Assembly (NCBI GenBank): GCA_012861695.1
Contig: JAAOOA010000006.1
Span: forward strand, 26,669,811 to 26,733,810
Source of the DNA: Trematomus loennbergii
Lineage: Eukaryota; Chordata; Actinopteri; Perciformes; Nototheniidae
Direction of reading: 5' to 3'
DNA length: 64,000 nt
Shown here: piece after piece, positions 52,393 through 62,869 of the stretch
How the letters are laid out: each line of letters begins with the position of its first letter
Position numbering within the stretch: the stretch's first letter is position 1
Notes under the pieces: generated by a model
Seen by the model: the letters and a program-made list of their open reading frames with translations, nothing else
The model's database searches: none
What the model was told of the DNA's origin: nothing
Program-made: the position numbers and the translations under genes

Positions 52393-53485
52393 TAGTGGGA
52401 ATGCTGATACAGCATTCCAACTACTTGTTATGCTACGCACAAAATTCTTTATTATTCCGCCGGGTTATTTTGGCCGTCTTCTTCTCCCACATTCCACATC
52501 GCAGAAACTCCGTTCAAACATCAAAACGTTCAGCTCGGTCGAGAATCGATTGCTATTACTTTTCTCATTCATAACTTTCATAATTCCAGAGATATATCTC
52601 ATAATTCATCACATTTTTAACATGGAAGTCAATGGAGAAACTCTTCAGACTTGAACAATCTTCATGCAACTTCAACTGCTACTTCATACTTTCACTCAGA
52701 AACCTCATTCCAACTTTAAAATGTTACACATCTTTCTGATATTATTCGTGTTACACAACTTTTAAATCTGATTGTACTTTTAGAGATATTAAACATTGTT
52801 CAGACCTTGGTAAAGAGGCCTTTTTTAGAGTGCGTGATGTCACAGCTAGAGTGGAGGACAGATGGAAATTCGCCTTCATATTTATTTTTAAACCTGCCAT
52901 GATTCCCAAACCCTACATTCCTGAGACACAATTTTTCATGAGAAACATAGGAAAACATCTCGTAGCTTGAAAAATAAAAATAAATTAAGCAAAACAATTA
53001 AACAAAATGCCTCTTGAGGGCATGAAGTGACAAAAACTTTCAACATTTCTCCATTAAAGCCCATTGTACATTCAGGCTCATCTTTCCTCACAGCAGCAGC
53101 CGCACACCTTTAGTTAATCTGCCAAAAAGGCCACATTATTAACCCGAAAGTACACAAAAAGCACACTTCAGATGCTCAGGGTTCTTCAGATGCTTCACGC
53201 GTTGAAATGTCACCGATATCTGTTACGGTTCTTCAACAAAACGTTCACATGTAAGAGGTTTATCTCTCATTCAGAACAATGCAAATGCTCTCCTCTCACT
53301 GATTACTGCACATCACCATGGAAACCTTTGATCTCTGGACACGTCGTTAGCTCAAATATAAACACCTGTGTCATGGAACACGATGATGTCATAACTCCAA
53401 CTGACATGCTCAGAGCAGCAGACTTCAGATAATGGTTAACACAGCTCTACATCAAATCTGATGTTACGTAATGTGGTGTTACTAT

Positions 53486-55294
53486 TAGGGCTGAACAATA
53501 TATCGTGTCATGGCGATAACCGCGATATGCGCATGCGCGATATTCACATCGCAGGGACGTGCGATTTTATTAATTCTTTTTATTAATATTTTTTTTTTTC
53601 ATTTTTCTTTTTTAGGACGTGCGATATTAAGTAGGTAAATTAACTCAAACACGTCATGTTACAATTATTTTGCTGCTTGCTACAAAAGGAAAACTTGCGC
53701 GGCTCTCATGTCAGGGGTACTTGAGTGAGTGACATGCAGGCTCTGCATGCACAGCAAACCACCAATCACTATATCATTCTTGATCAGATCACAGCAGGCC
53801 CCGCCCCGCTAGTTTGCAGACCATCAAAACACCGGTAAAAAATGAGCGAGGCACAGGAGGACAATACCGGCGAGAATGAAGATTTACTTCCAAAAAGAAA
53901 AGCAACATCTGCCATCTGGAACTATATTGGATACAAAAAGGTTGATGTTGACCAAACAAAGGTACTTTGTAGACAGTGCCATGCAGTTGTTTCGGCAACC
54001 CGAGGCAACACGTCGAATTTACTCGCCCATTTGAATAGACACCACAAATCTCTGTATGACGAGTGCGGAGTCAGATCTGAATGCCATCCACAGCCAAAGC
54101 AAAAAACTATTTCAGATGCCTTTGTCGGTGTTACACCATATGAGAAAGGTTCAAAACGGCATAAAGACATCACAGATGCCATAATATTTTACCTGGCAAA
54201 AGACATGGTACCAATTTACACCGTTACCAAAGAGGGTTTAAGAAAATGATCCGGTCACTTGATAAGCGGTACGTAATACCGTCACGCACCTATTTTTCTC
54301 AAGTCGCCACCCCCAACCTGTACGAGAAATGCAGGGCAAAAGTTGAAACAGAGCTGTCAAAAGTGGAATACTATGCTGTTACAACGGACTTGTGGTCCAG
54401 CCGGACAACAGAGCCGTACATAAGCCTGACGGTGCACTTTATTGATGAGGACTTCGAACTGAAAAGTCGCTGTTTGCAAACGGCATTTTTCCCAGAAAAT
54501 CACACAAGTGAGAACATCGCAGCGGGGCTGAGAGAAGCGGTGGCTGCTTGGGGCCTGGATGAGACACGTCAAGTCTGTATAACAACAGACAATGCTGCAA
54601 ATACAATTGTAATAATAATATAATTTGTCATAAAACAAATAACTTGTAATAAAAATTGAACTACTACATACAGTAACAATATCAACTTGTGAACCATTTT
54701 GTTTCACAAACCTTTTTTTAAATCAAAAATGTCTTAGCAACAGTCAGTGCAAAGTACAACAAAGTGTTCTTGGTCATCATGGCTAGCCTAAACAAATAAA
54801 GATCTGCTTAATTAATTAATTATTATATTTATTTTAAGTTGTAATTTTGTAAACCACTCAGGGAGCCGGTGTATAGCTGTTCTTAATTTTATTTTTATAA
54901 TTTTTTAAAAGATGTCCACTACTTTACTGCTATTTGCATAAAAAAGGTTTTAATTGTGGAATAAAAAGTTAAATTACCTATTTTGTCACGTATGTTAATT
55001 CCCTAATGTGATAATGAAGCTTCCTATAGATTAATGTAACACGTTTAATCTCTTGGATCCCTTCTAGACACCACTCTTCTTCATTCACAGATGAACCCCT
55101 TATTTGAGGGTAAGCAACATGCATTATCATGACATGTTAGATCATGACTTAAGGTATGATGAGTCAACCAGTTAAGATCCAGATGTCCGTGACTAAAATC
55201 CTTCATCCGGTTAAATATAGTTAAAAAAAACGCAATATATCGCAGGGGGAAAAAATATCGCAATGACAGTTTTTTTCAATATCGTGCAGCCCTA
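53486..55294 (+). mobile_element. hAT transposon, 1.8 kb, internally deleted
   Basis: Ends TAGGGCTGAACAATAT and (inverted) CAATATCGTGCAGCCCTA are flanked by perfect 8-bp duplications GTTACTAT (53478-53485, 55295-55302). TATCG/CGATA-rich subterminal motifs occur at both ends. It carries a BED-finger transposase gene cut short (53842-54623). It interrupts a unit of the surrounding ~147-bp array. Confidence 0.92.
53842..54623 (+). pseudogene. hAT transposase (BED finger plus start of catalytic domain), truncated and frame-shifted
   Basis: The first frame (53842-54249) has an acidic start, then WNYIGYKKVD, VLCRQCHAVV and GGNTS-like RGNTSNLLAHLNRHH. Together these make a complete BED zinc finger (C-x2-C ... 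H-x3-H). The second frame (54246-54623) has GLRK|MIRSLDKRYVIPSR, YYAVTTDLWSSR (first catalytic Asp region of the RNase-H-like fold) and QVCITTDNAANT (second Asp region). The two frames overlap by four bases in an A-run, consistent with a one-base loss. The gene ends in a low-complexity ATAATAATA junction at about 54605. The rest of the catalytic domain and the dimerisation domain are deleted. Inactive, but its ends could still be mobilised in trans. Confidence 0.85.
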
Positions 55295-55302
55295 GTTACT
55301 AT

Positions 55303-56450
55303 GGCAACGCATCCCTCGCCATAAAACAGCAGCAGACTTCAGATAATGGTTAATGGTCCTGCCCTGAACAGCTCTACGTCAATTATGGGTGTCATCATAT
55401 GCCGTTTCCATGGAAACGCATCCCTCGCCATTAAACATGATGTCGCTGTAACTCCAATGGACACGGTCCGATCGTCCCCCAAACTTAGCTTGTATATCAC
55501 TGGTCCATGCCTCAACAGCTCTACGCCAAATCTGAGATCTCACCATAGGCTGTTGCCATGGAAACGCATCCCTCGCCATAAAACACGATGTTGACGTGAT
55601 ACCTATGCAAATGGTCTAAAACAGCACCAGACTTCAGATAATGGTTAATGGTCCAGCCCTCAACAGCTCTACGTCAATTATGGGGTATCATCATATGCCG
55701 TTTCCATGGAAATGCATTCCTCGCCATAAAATACGATGTCGCTGTAACTCCAATGGACATGGTCCGATCGTCCCCCAAACTTCGCTTGTATATCACCGGT
55801 CCATGCCTCAACAGCTCTATGCCAAATCTGAGATCTCACCATAGGCTGTTGGCATGGAAACGCATCCCTCGCCATAAAACACGATGTCGCTGTAACTCCA
55901 ATAGATACGGTCCGATCGTCCCCCAATCTTAACCTGTATATCACCTCTCCATGCCTCAACAGCTCTACGTCAAATCTGACATCTCACCATATGTCGTTTC
56001 CATGGAAACGCATCCCTCGCCATAAACACGATGTTGTCGTAACGCCTATGAAAAGGGTCAAAACAGCACCAGACTTCAGATAATGGTTAATGGTCCAGCC
56101 CTCAACTGTCTATGTGCCAATAGTACGTTTTCCTCAAAAGCTGTTGCCATGGCAACGCATCCCTCACAATAAAACACGATATTGCTATCACTCCTAAAAA
56201 ATGTTAAAAAAGTGCTCAAACTTGTGCTAACAGTCCAGCCGTGAAGACATCTACGGGACAGTTTGAGATTTCTTCAAATGCCGTTGCTATGGCAACACAA
56301 TGCTCGCCATGATGCACGGTTTTCTCATAACCTCAGTGAAAACGGCCCAAAACTTCACAGGTTTGGTAACGATGCAGCCATCAACACATCTAAGCGTATT
56401 ATGGGGTGTCATCAAATGCTGTTGCCATGGCGACAGATCATTCAAGTTAG
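55303..56450. repeat. Diverged tandem array, ~147-bp unit, about 7-8 copies
   Basis: The hallmark CCATGGAAACGCATCCCTCG recurs near 55308, 55418, 55564, 55712, 55860, 56009, 56155 and 56297 (last two changed). Spacing is 140-149 bp except the first. Alternate units share extra blocks: GACTTCAGATAATGGTTAAT near 55335, 55630 and 56075; TCCGATCGTCCCCCAA near 55468, 55765 and 55912. This suggests a dimeric higher-order unit. Older units continue on the other side of the hAT (53300-53480). Confidence 0.85.
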
Positions 56451-56659
56451 TTCAAAAGATTGGAGTTAAAATATTCTGCTGCTTTTCCAAGCCTCTTTAC
56501 TTTCTTTTCTTCTCTTATCACACATTCAAGCCCCAGTGTTCATGTATCATTTCAATCTAAATTCTTCACTTTCTTCTTACACATTACATTTCAGCATAGC
56601 AATTCAGCGTCAGCTTTTCAGCATAAAGCATTCCCACTAGCAATTTCTTCAGGAATTGC

Positions 56660-57204
56660 ATTCTCTAGTTGTTATTACAACGTGACTTCACTATTATTTA
56701 ACAACTCCTTTTAGTGGGTTAAGTACATTCTTAGAATAGGTGAGAAATGGATTTAACTTCTGTTCGACAGCTATCATACTGAAGACATATTTACTGTGAA
56801 TGTATGCAAAAATGTATGGCATTAATAATGTATATCTAATTACATTAACTGTGAATGTCTTTCATTTGATTTCAAATTAAATAAAATCACATAAAAGATT
56901 TTCCATAAAAAAGTTGATTTAAGAACAAATCTCTGTTATTAGATCAGTATTTTTGTTATATGACAATTATTAATACATTTGCAAGGTCTTTACCAGCTTC
57001 TTGCTACATTTGAAAGGTCTTTGGAATTATATATATATATATATATATATATTAGCACCTTCTGGCACCTCCTCGCTCATTTGTAGAGAGGGTGGGGTGA
57101 AATTCACCTTTAGAGATGTATTCTCTCAAATTGTTGTAAAACACAAAAGCCTTCATTTTGTCAGATGTACTGTATAGATATTTGAGACGTTTATGACTCG
57201 TGCA
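56660..57204. other. AT-rich non-coding spacer with (TA)n
   Basis: Contains a (TA)n tract at 57028-57052. No gene. Confidence 0.6.
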
Positions 57205-57819
57205 TGTGTTAAGCCCTAATATGGGAAAATATCAGACAAGGAAACAGAGACGTTGTTCGTTTGCTTCAAGTCTAATGTATTATCAACCAACCACATGGTA
57301 CACATAGCACACTGTATAATACAAAACATAGATTCTTGACATAAAACAAACACTAACAATGCACGTACTGCAAACATACATCCAATTTAACACACACAAT
57401 GTCCCTTTTTAAATGCACACTACAAACATACATATCCAAATTAACACACAAAATCCCCTTCTTGGAGCTAAACTGCACTATCATAGCTAGCGGCGCTAGC
57501 ATAGCTAATGGCGCCAGAAAAGCTAGCATTCACAGCTACAACAATTACAGAACCCAGAAAAACCCTCCAAAAATACCCTCCAACAACTATCACACCAACA
57601 GTGTGCTTTTCACATTAATATTACACACAGTCAGTCTACATATATAACATTTATCACGGATGAACTCACCTAATATGGGGAAAATATCAGACAAGGAAAC
57701 AGAGACGTTGTTCGTTTGCTTCAAGTCTAATGTATTATGCACCAGTGGCAAACAACAAGCGCCCTCTGCTGGACAGACCCGGAAGGTCATCAACCATGAC
57801 TTGTCATATCTATTACACA
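57205..57819 (-). repeat. 3' LTR of the Ty3/gypsy element (boundaries approximate)
   Basis: On the minus strand it begins TGTGTAATAGATATG right after a polypurine tract and ends near GGGCTTAACACA, about 615 bp. A ~68-bp block (with GACAAGGAAACAGAGACG and CGTTGTTCGTTTGCTTCAAG) occurs twice, at 57214-57282 and 57669-57740. So the first and last parts of the LTR share sequence. The 5' LTR lies beyond the window, so the edges rest on TG/CA ends and the tract only. Confidence 0.6.
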
Positions 57820-57832
57820 CTCCCCTTCAAAA
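57820..57832 (-). promoter_or_regulatory. Polypurine tract
   Basis: GTTTTGAAGGGGAG on the minus strand abuts the LTR start, where plus-strand DNA synthesis is primed. Confidence 0.65.
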
Positions 57833-58240
57833 CAGATGTCGTCCCGACATTATAACCCACAATATTAGGCCTACATGTCAGCAACACCTATAAACATTTA
57901 TTAAACACATACCACGCTCACTGCTCAGTTTGGCAAAAGTGTACACACTCAATTTACACATTTAAGCCCTTGGCTTAGTAGAAAGTCCATCATTGTATGA
58001 CAAACATATGTTCATAAGCTCTCCGTTTTTTTTACAGTCCATGAATGTATGTTGTGTGTGTGAGCACTCTACTTCTTCAAAAGTTCATCATTGTGTGTGG
58101 TGTACATGGTTGTGTCTACCAAGCTTTCCTTCCTCAGTCCATAGGTGTCTGAAGTGTATATGTGTGTATGTGATCACTCAGCCTCTTCAAAAGTCCATGA
58201 GTATGTCTGGTGTGTGTGTGTCTGTGTATAGGCATATCTT
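57833..58240 (-). other. 3' untranslated spacer of the Ty3/gypsy element
   Basis: Between the pol stop and the polypurine tract. It holds three degenerate ~90-bp tandem units with CTTCAAAAGT(C/T)CAT and TGTGTGTGG-like blocks at about 58040-58220. No env-like frame is seen here. Confidence 0.6.
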
Positions 58241-61200
58241 TCAGTACCCAGGAACAACAGGCTGGTAGTTAAACTGCGTCATCCATGTACCTATGGCTGG
58301 CACTGTAGCATAGGGCAGTGGCGGGTACCAGTATACGATGTTAGCACTGCAACAAACTGGATTACCTAGCTGATCGTATGTGAAGAATGTCGTAGGTCGT
58401 CTGTCTCTCACAGGTCGCTGAAATCCAATGTCAGTGTCATTGTTATCTTCATTTTGAACAGGTGAAAGTGGTGCCGGTGTTCTCTCTCCCAAAGCAATCT
58501 CCTCTTGAGCCCCTTTGCCTGACATGTCCTCCTCATTCAGAACATCACCTCCGCCCTGAGCCTCTTGTAGCTGGGGTATGCCTTGTTGCCGATGTTCTAC
58601 ATCCTGGGAGGTTTCTGTAATTTCCACTTCGGGATCCTCTCTGTGGGTATTTACCTGAGGCTGCATTACAGGCAGAGGTTGGACCCTGGGCATGTGATAA
58701 TATTCACAGTCATCATCGCTGTCACTTCCATCGTCGTCCTGATGTGGTTGTTCTTTGTCCCTACTTGTCCTAGTTGTAATTTCTCTTTTTGACTTTGCAG
58801 GTTGTAGCTGTATCTCTAAGGGCAGATGGTCACATGGCAACAGGAGATTACGGTGTAGTATCCGGCTTCCTCTACTGTTCCCTTGCTCCGGCAGAACTTC
58901 ATAGATGGGCATGTCTTTCCCAACCTGACGGATGACTCTGTGGATACAATCTTCCCAGTGGCTCCGAAGTTTACCTGTTCCCCCTCTGGGTGTCAGATTC
59001 CTGACGAGGACACGATCACCCTCGTGTAGAACAGAACTCCTTACTTTGCTGTCGTAAGTTCTCTTGCTCCTCTCAGCACATTTCTTTGCATTTTCTGCTG
59101 TGATCTCATATGCCTCTTGCATCTGTTGTTTCCATTTTCTCATATACTCTTGGTGGTCTGCATTTCCTGTCTCAGGGGTCAAGCCAAACAATAAGTCAAC
59201 AGGCAGTCTTGGTGACCTCCCAAACAGGAGATAGAATGGGGAGAAGCCTGTAACATCACAGCGAGTGCTGTTGTATGCATAAATGAGCTTAGGCAGTGAC
59301 TCTTTCCAATTTGACTTCTGCCTTTCAGGAAGCGTCTTTAGCATTTGCAGCAGCGTTCTGTTGAACCTTTCAACTTGACCATTCCCTTGCGGGTGGTAGG
59401 GCGTGGTTCTTGAGCCCATCACTCCACAGTTTTTCTTCAGCTGTGCAAATAATTGATTTTCAAATTCACCTCCCTGATCGTGGTGGATTCTCCGAGGAAA
59501 TCCGAACTTCAGTGCATAATCATTGAACACCTTATCTGCCACTGTCTTGGCGGATTTTGACATTGTGGCGTAGGCTTGTGCAAAGCGTGTGTAATGATCG
59601 ACTATTACCAAGATGTATTCATATCCACCCTTACATTTATCTAAATGCAGAAAGTCAATTGATACCAATTCGAATGGCTGTGTGGTGACAATGGAGGTGA
59701 GAGGAGCTCTTGTCTCTCTGTAGGGCTTCTTCTGTTTGAGACAAGCACAGCTCTGAGACACGTAGTGCTCTATTTCCTGCTGCATATGTGGCCAGAAGAA
59801 ACGGTCTCGTACAAGTGATGTTGTGCGTTCCCCACCTTGATGCCCCATTTCATCGTGGAGTTGTCTCAGAACAGTTTTTTTGTACTTTTCTGGTAGGACC
59901 AGTTGTGTCCTGAAAGCAGTCTTTCTGTGAAGTATGCCATCTTCATCAAGGCTGAGTTTTTCCCAGTCGCGGAGTAAGCATTTACTCTGAGCATTGAATG
60001 ATTTCAGCTCTTGTCCTGCAGGCCTCTTACCTAGCTGTTTGGACTGTATCACAGGGCCAATGTTTTGATCATCCTGTTGAGCTTGACATATGGTTGACTT
60101 TGGAAGAGGTGTCGGTGTCCTCTCATCTGTCTCACACTCAATAGCCATCACGGACCACACTGTGTTCGTATCTCTTGCTTCCACTCCTTGCACTGTAGCT
60201 TCGATTGAAGGAGACAACATTTCCTCTGTACATTCTTGCATCATCGTTTCAATGTCACAAGGCATTCTTGAAAGGCCATCAGCATCACTATTTTCTCTGC
60301 CCGGACGATATCTGAGGGTAAGATGGAAATCTGCTAGCTCAGCGACCCACCTATATCCTGTGGCGTTGAGTTTGGCTGTTGACAACACATAGATAAGGGG
60401 ATTGTTATCCGTGAACACAGTGCAAGGTGAGCTGATCAGGTAGTCTCGAAATCTCTCAGTGACCGCCCACTTTAAAGCGAGGAATTCTAATTTCCCTGAA
60501 TGAAGATGGTAGTTTTTCTCAGCTCTGGTCAGTGTGCGAGATGCATAAGCTATTACACATAGCTTCCCCCCCTGTTCTTGATACAACACTGCACCTAACC
60601 CTTGGTTTGACGCATCCGTGTGCAAGATAAAAGGTTTGTTGAAGTCTGGGAATCCAAGTATTGGTGGCTCAATCAGACAGTCAATCAATTGTTCCAGTAT
60701 CTGCTGATGTTTGTCAGTCCACGTTATCAGCTGATGTGAGCTGGCTCCTCCGTTCTTCATTTTTCCTGTCTTTGTTCTTGTGTTGTTGTCTTTTTTGTGA
60801 GCCGTTCCAGGGCCTGCTTCAAGTAGGGCATAGAGGGGTCCAGCTATTTGAGAGAAGTCCCTAATATACTGTCGATAGTAACTCAGTAGTCCCATGACTG
60901 CCCTCAGCTCTCCCACAGTCTTTGGTCTCTTCTCCTTTAAAACTCTCACAGCAAGCGTATCAGCAGGGTCCATTTTACTTCCCTCAGCAGACACAATTCG
61001 CCCGAGGTAGCGAACCTCATTCTTGAACACTTCGCACTTGCTGGGCTTCAGTTTTATTCCATGCTGCCGTAGTCGTTGTAGCACTGTCCTCACATGTTCT
61101 ACATGGTCGTCGAATGATCTGCTAAAGACTAGGGTGTCATCCAGATACGGGATACATATCTCATCTCTCAGCCCTACCAAACATTCTTCCATGCAGCGCT

Positions 61201-62833
61201 GGAAGGCAGCTGGGGCGTTCATTAGTCCGAAGGGAATCCTGATCCATTCATAAAGACCCCAGGGAGTCACAAAAGCAGTCATGGGTCTGCTCTCTTTGGC
61301 CATGAAGCCCTGATGATAGGCTTTCCCTTGATCCAATAGCGAAAACCAGGAGTTTCCCCCAAGGCCATCCATGATGTCCTGCACTCTGGGAATAGGTTGG
61401 CGGTCGGGGAGAGTTTTTCTGTTCAGTTCCCGGAAGTCAATACAGAGTCTCAAACTCCCATCTTTTTTCCGAACACAAACGACTGGTGATGCATATGGCG
61501 AGTTGGACTTCTTAACCCAGCCTTGTGCAATCAGATCATGCAAGTAGTCCTTCATTTCTCTGTATAATGGCTTAGGCACAGAAATGTATCTTTTTGCCAC
61601 AGGTTCAGTGTCTTTCAGCGATATACTTAGTTGCAGGTTCTCGATGCAGCCAATGTCATCATCTGTTTGTGAAAAGGAGGAAGACTCCTCTCTCAACATC
61701 TGGTGGACTTTCTCTTGCTCTAGCTCACTAAGGTGGCTCAGCTTCACAGGCGGATCCCATACATCATTAGCAACTTGGTTCTCTTCAACTCTGATGTGAT
61801 TTATCGTGCTTGGTGCAGGGCGAGACCCCTCTAGTATTGAGGCTGGGTACACTGCCTGAATTTGCTGGACAGTTCCAATCACAGTTCTACCTGCCAACAC
61901 TATTTCATGGTCAGTAGGGTTCTGCACACTCACAATAATGGATGGTTTGGTGCCTTTTCTCACCTTTACGAGCGTGTCGCAGAATTCGAGCCCTTCTGCC
62001 CAGCGGGGGTTCACATCCGGCTCAAACACTAGCGTTATATCATCTTGTGGTGACTGCATCCGCACCTGGCACTGAACTTGGACAGATGTATGTTTTGGTA
62101 TGCTGATCCTCTGTTTCTTTGTCTTGACAACATATTCATCTGTTTGTTCAGCACTGATCTGTTTCACAAAGGCTTTTGCTTGTGTTGGCTCCAGGTCAGG
62201 GAATACTGCCCTTACTGCATCACCCAGCTGTTCACTGTCAGTAGTGTTTGACTGTTTCAGCTCGCTGCCTATGATGAGCTCAATGACATTGGAGCCTATT
62301 ATTGGTCGAACAAGCTTGTTACCTCTCATTACCAGTGTGGGGACAGCAACTTCTAATGAAGGTGCATTCTCTGGAGCTAGTTTAAAGGTGACTTCCACCC
62401 AACCTGCATATGGCATGTTCTCCCCATTTGCTGCCACTATGTCAAGTTTGTCTGCCGTATCCAAAATCTCAGAAATGTCTCTTAGTCTCATGTCAGGTAA
62501 GTGTACTTCTTTCCACATCTCATCAATAATTGTGACCTGGGAGCCTGAGTCCCATAAGGCTTGAACCAATTTACCTTGGATGTAGCAGTCGATCAGGTAT
62601 TTTTTTCCAACTAACGGAACCATTTTAGTCTGTTTTTCTCTTTTAGGGGCGGAGTTCATGGTCATGCAATGGGACGGGGCACATTTTTCTCGATGCACAG
62701 CCCAGTCATTCACTTGACATAGTTTAGAACAGTAAAGTACATATTTACATGAGGCACATTGTTTAAATGTAACTTTTTCATCCTTTTTCCCACAATGTGT
62801 GCATTGTTGAGACATTACTGTGTCAGTGGTCAC
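58241..62833 (-). CDS. pol: Ty3/gypsy-type Pol polyprotein with N-terminal MYND zinc finger
   Basis: Uninterrupted 1530-codon frame; first ATG is codon 7 (62815), the listed start is a GTG. Order from the N-terminus: MYND finger (C11, C14, C26, C29, C35, C39, H47, C51); aspartic protease with DSG at 95-97; reverse transcriptase about 430-620 with YLDD at 563-566; RNase H (D740, E783, D809); integrase zinc part (H993, H998, C1029, C1031, the last pair being C-x-C rather than C-x2-C); integrase core D1060, D1119, E1155 (35 residues between the last two); a C-terminal DNA-binding region at about 1260-1330; then an acidic, disordered tail. No chromodomain. RT-RNaseH-IN order is that of Ty3/gypsy (Metaviridae). 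It overlaps the gag stop in the -1 frame and is probably made by frameshifting. All catalytic motifs are present, so enzymatic capacity looks intact although gag is broken. Confidence 0.93.
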   Translation of the reverse strand: MTTDTVMSQQCTHCGKKDEKVTFKQCASCKYVLYCSKLCQVNDWAVHREKCAPSHCMTMNSAPKREKQTKMVPLVGKKYLIDCYIQGKLVQALWDSGSQVTIIDEMWKEVHLPDMRLRDISEILDTADKLDIVAANGENMPYAGWVEVTFKLAPENAPSLEVAVPTLVMRGNKLVRPIIGSNVIELIIGSELKQSNTTDSEQLGDAVRAVFPDLEPTQAKAFVKQISAEQTDEYVVKTKKQRISIPKHTSVQVQCQVRMQSPQDDITLVFEPDVNPRWAEGLEFCDTLVKVRKGTKPSIIVSVQNPTDHEIVLAGRTVIGTVQQIQAVYPASILEGSRPAPSTINHIRVEENQVANDVWDPPVKLSHLSELEQEKVHQMLREESSSFSQTDDDIGCIENLQLSISLKDTEPVAKRYISVPKPLYREMKDYLHDLIAQGWVKKSNSPYASPVVCVRKKDGSLRLCIDFRELNRKTLPDRQPIPRVQDIMDGLGGNSWFSLLDQGKAYHQGFMAKESRPMTAFVTPWGLYEWIRIPFGLMNAPAAFQRCMEECLVGLRDEICIPYLDDTLVFSRSFDDHVEHVRTVLQRLRQHGIKLKPSKCEVFKNEVRYLGRIVSAEGSKMDPADTLAVRVLKEKRPKTVGELRAVMGLLSYYRQYIRDFSQIAGPLYALLEAGPGTAHKKDNNTRTKTGKMKNGGASSHQLITWTDKHQQILEQLIDCLIEPPILGFPDFNKPFILHTDASNQGLGAVLYQEQGGKLCVIAYASRTLTRAEKNYHLHSGKLEFLALKWAVTERFRDYLISSPCTVFTDNNPLIYVLSTAKLNATGYRWVAELADFHLTLRYRPGRENSDADGLSRMPCDIETMMQECTEEMLSPSIEATVQGVEARDTNTVWSVMAIECETDERTPTPLPKSTICQAQQDDQNIGPVIQSKQLGKRPAGQELKSFNAQSKCLLRDWEKLSLDEDGILHRKTAFRTQLVLPEKYKKTVLRQLHDEMGHQGGERTTSLVRDRFFWPHMQQEIEHYVSQSCACLKQKKPYRETRAPLTSIVTTQPFELVSIDFLHLDKCKGGYEYILVIVDHYTRFAQAYATMSKSAKTVADKVFNDYALKFGFPRRIHHDQGGEFENQLFAQLKKNCGVMGSRTTPYHPQGNGQVERFNRTLLQMLKTLPERQKSNWKESLPKLIYAYNSTRCDVTGFSPFYLLFGRSPRLPVDLLFGLTPETGNADHQEYMRKWKQQMQEAYEITAENAKKCAERSKRTYDSKVRSSVLHEGDRVLVRNLTPRGGTGKLRSHWEDCIHRVIRQVGKDMPIYEVLPEQGNSRGSRILHRNLLLPCDHLPLEIQLQPAKSKREITTRTSRDKEQPHQDDDGSDSDDDCEYYHMPRVQPLPVMQPQVNTHREDPEVEITETSQDVEHRQQGIPQLQEAQGGGDVLNEEDMSGKGAQEEIALGERTPAPLSPVQNEDNNDTDIGFQRPVRDRRPTTFFTYDQLGNPVCCSANIVYWYPPLPYATVPAIGTWMTQFNYQPVVPGY

Positions 62834-62869
62834 TCCCTGTCCCGTGCGAGCGACCCTTCCCCGTTTAAA
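62803..62869 (-). promoter_or_regulatory. Programmed -1 ribosomal frameshift signal between gag and pol
   Basis: Heptamer TTTAAAC (62869-62863) is in the correct X-XXY-YYZ phase of gag (codons TTA AAC). The pol frame is open from just upstream of the heptamer. After a 7-nt spacer, GGTCGCTC (62855-62848) can pair with GAGTGACC (62835-62828), 8 bp with one G-U. Loop bases GGGACA (62843-62838) can pair with TGTCTC (62814-62809), giving a possible H-type pseudoknot. An alternative is stop/restart at the ATG at 62815. Confidence 0.7.

Larger units (their letters stand above)
52393..56639. repeat. Composite repeat bounded by 13-bp inverted ends, with hairpins at both ends
   Basis: TAGTGGGAATGCT (52393-52405) is mirrored by AGCATTCCCACTA (56627-56639). 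The left end forms a perfect 9-bp-stem hairpin GGAATGCTG-ATA-CAGCATTCC (52398-52418). Just outside the right end is GCAATT...AATTGC (56640-56659). In between are AT-rich DNA, a ~147-bp tandem array and a hAT insertion. No transposase of its own. Class unknown. Confidence 0.5.

Noticed and set aside
55303..56450. CRISPR-like array
   Set aside because: Units are contiguous ~147-bp tandem repeats in a vertebrate genome without unique spacers or cas genes.
57833..58240. Envelope gene downstream of pol
   Set aside because: Only about 400 bp with degenerate tandem repeats and no long frame or membrane segment.
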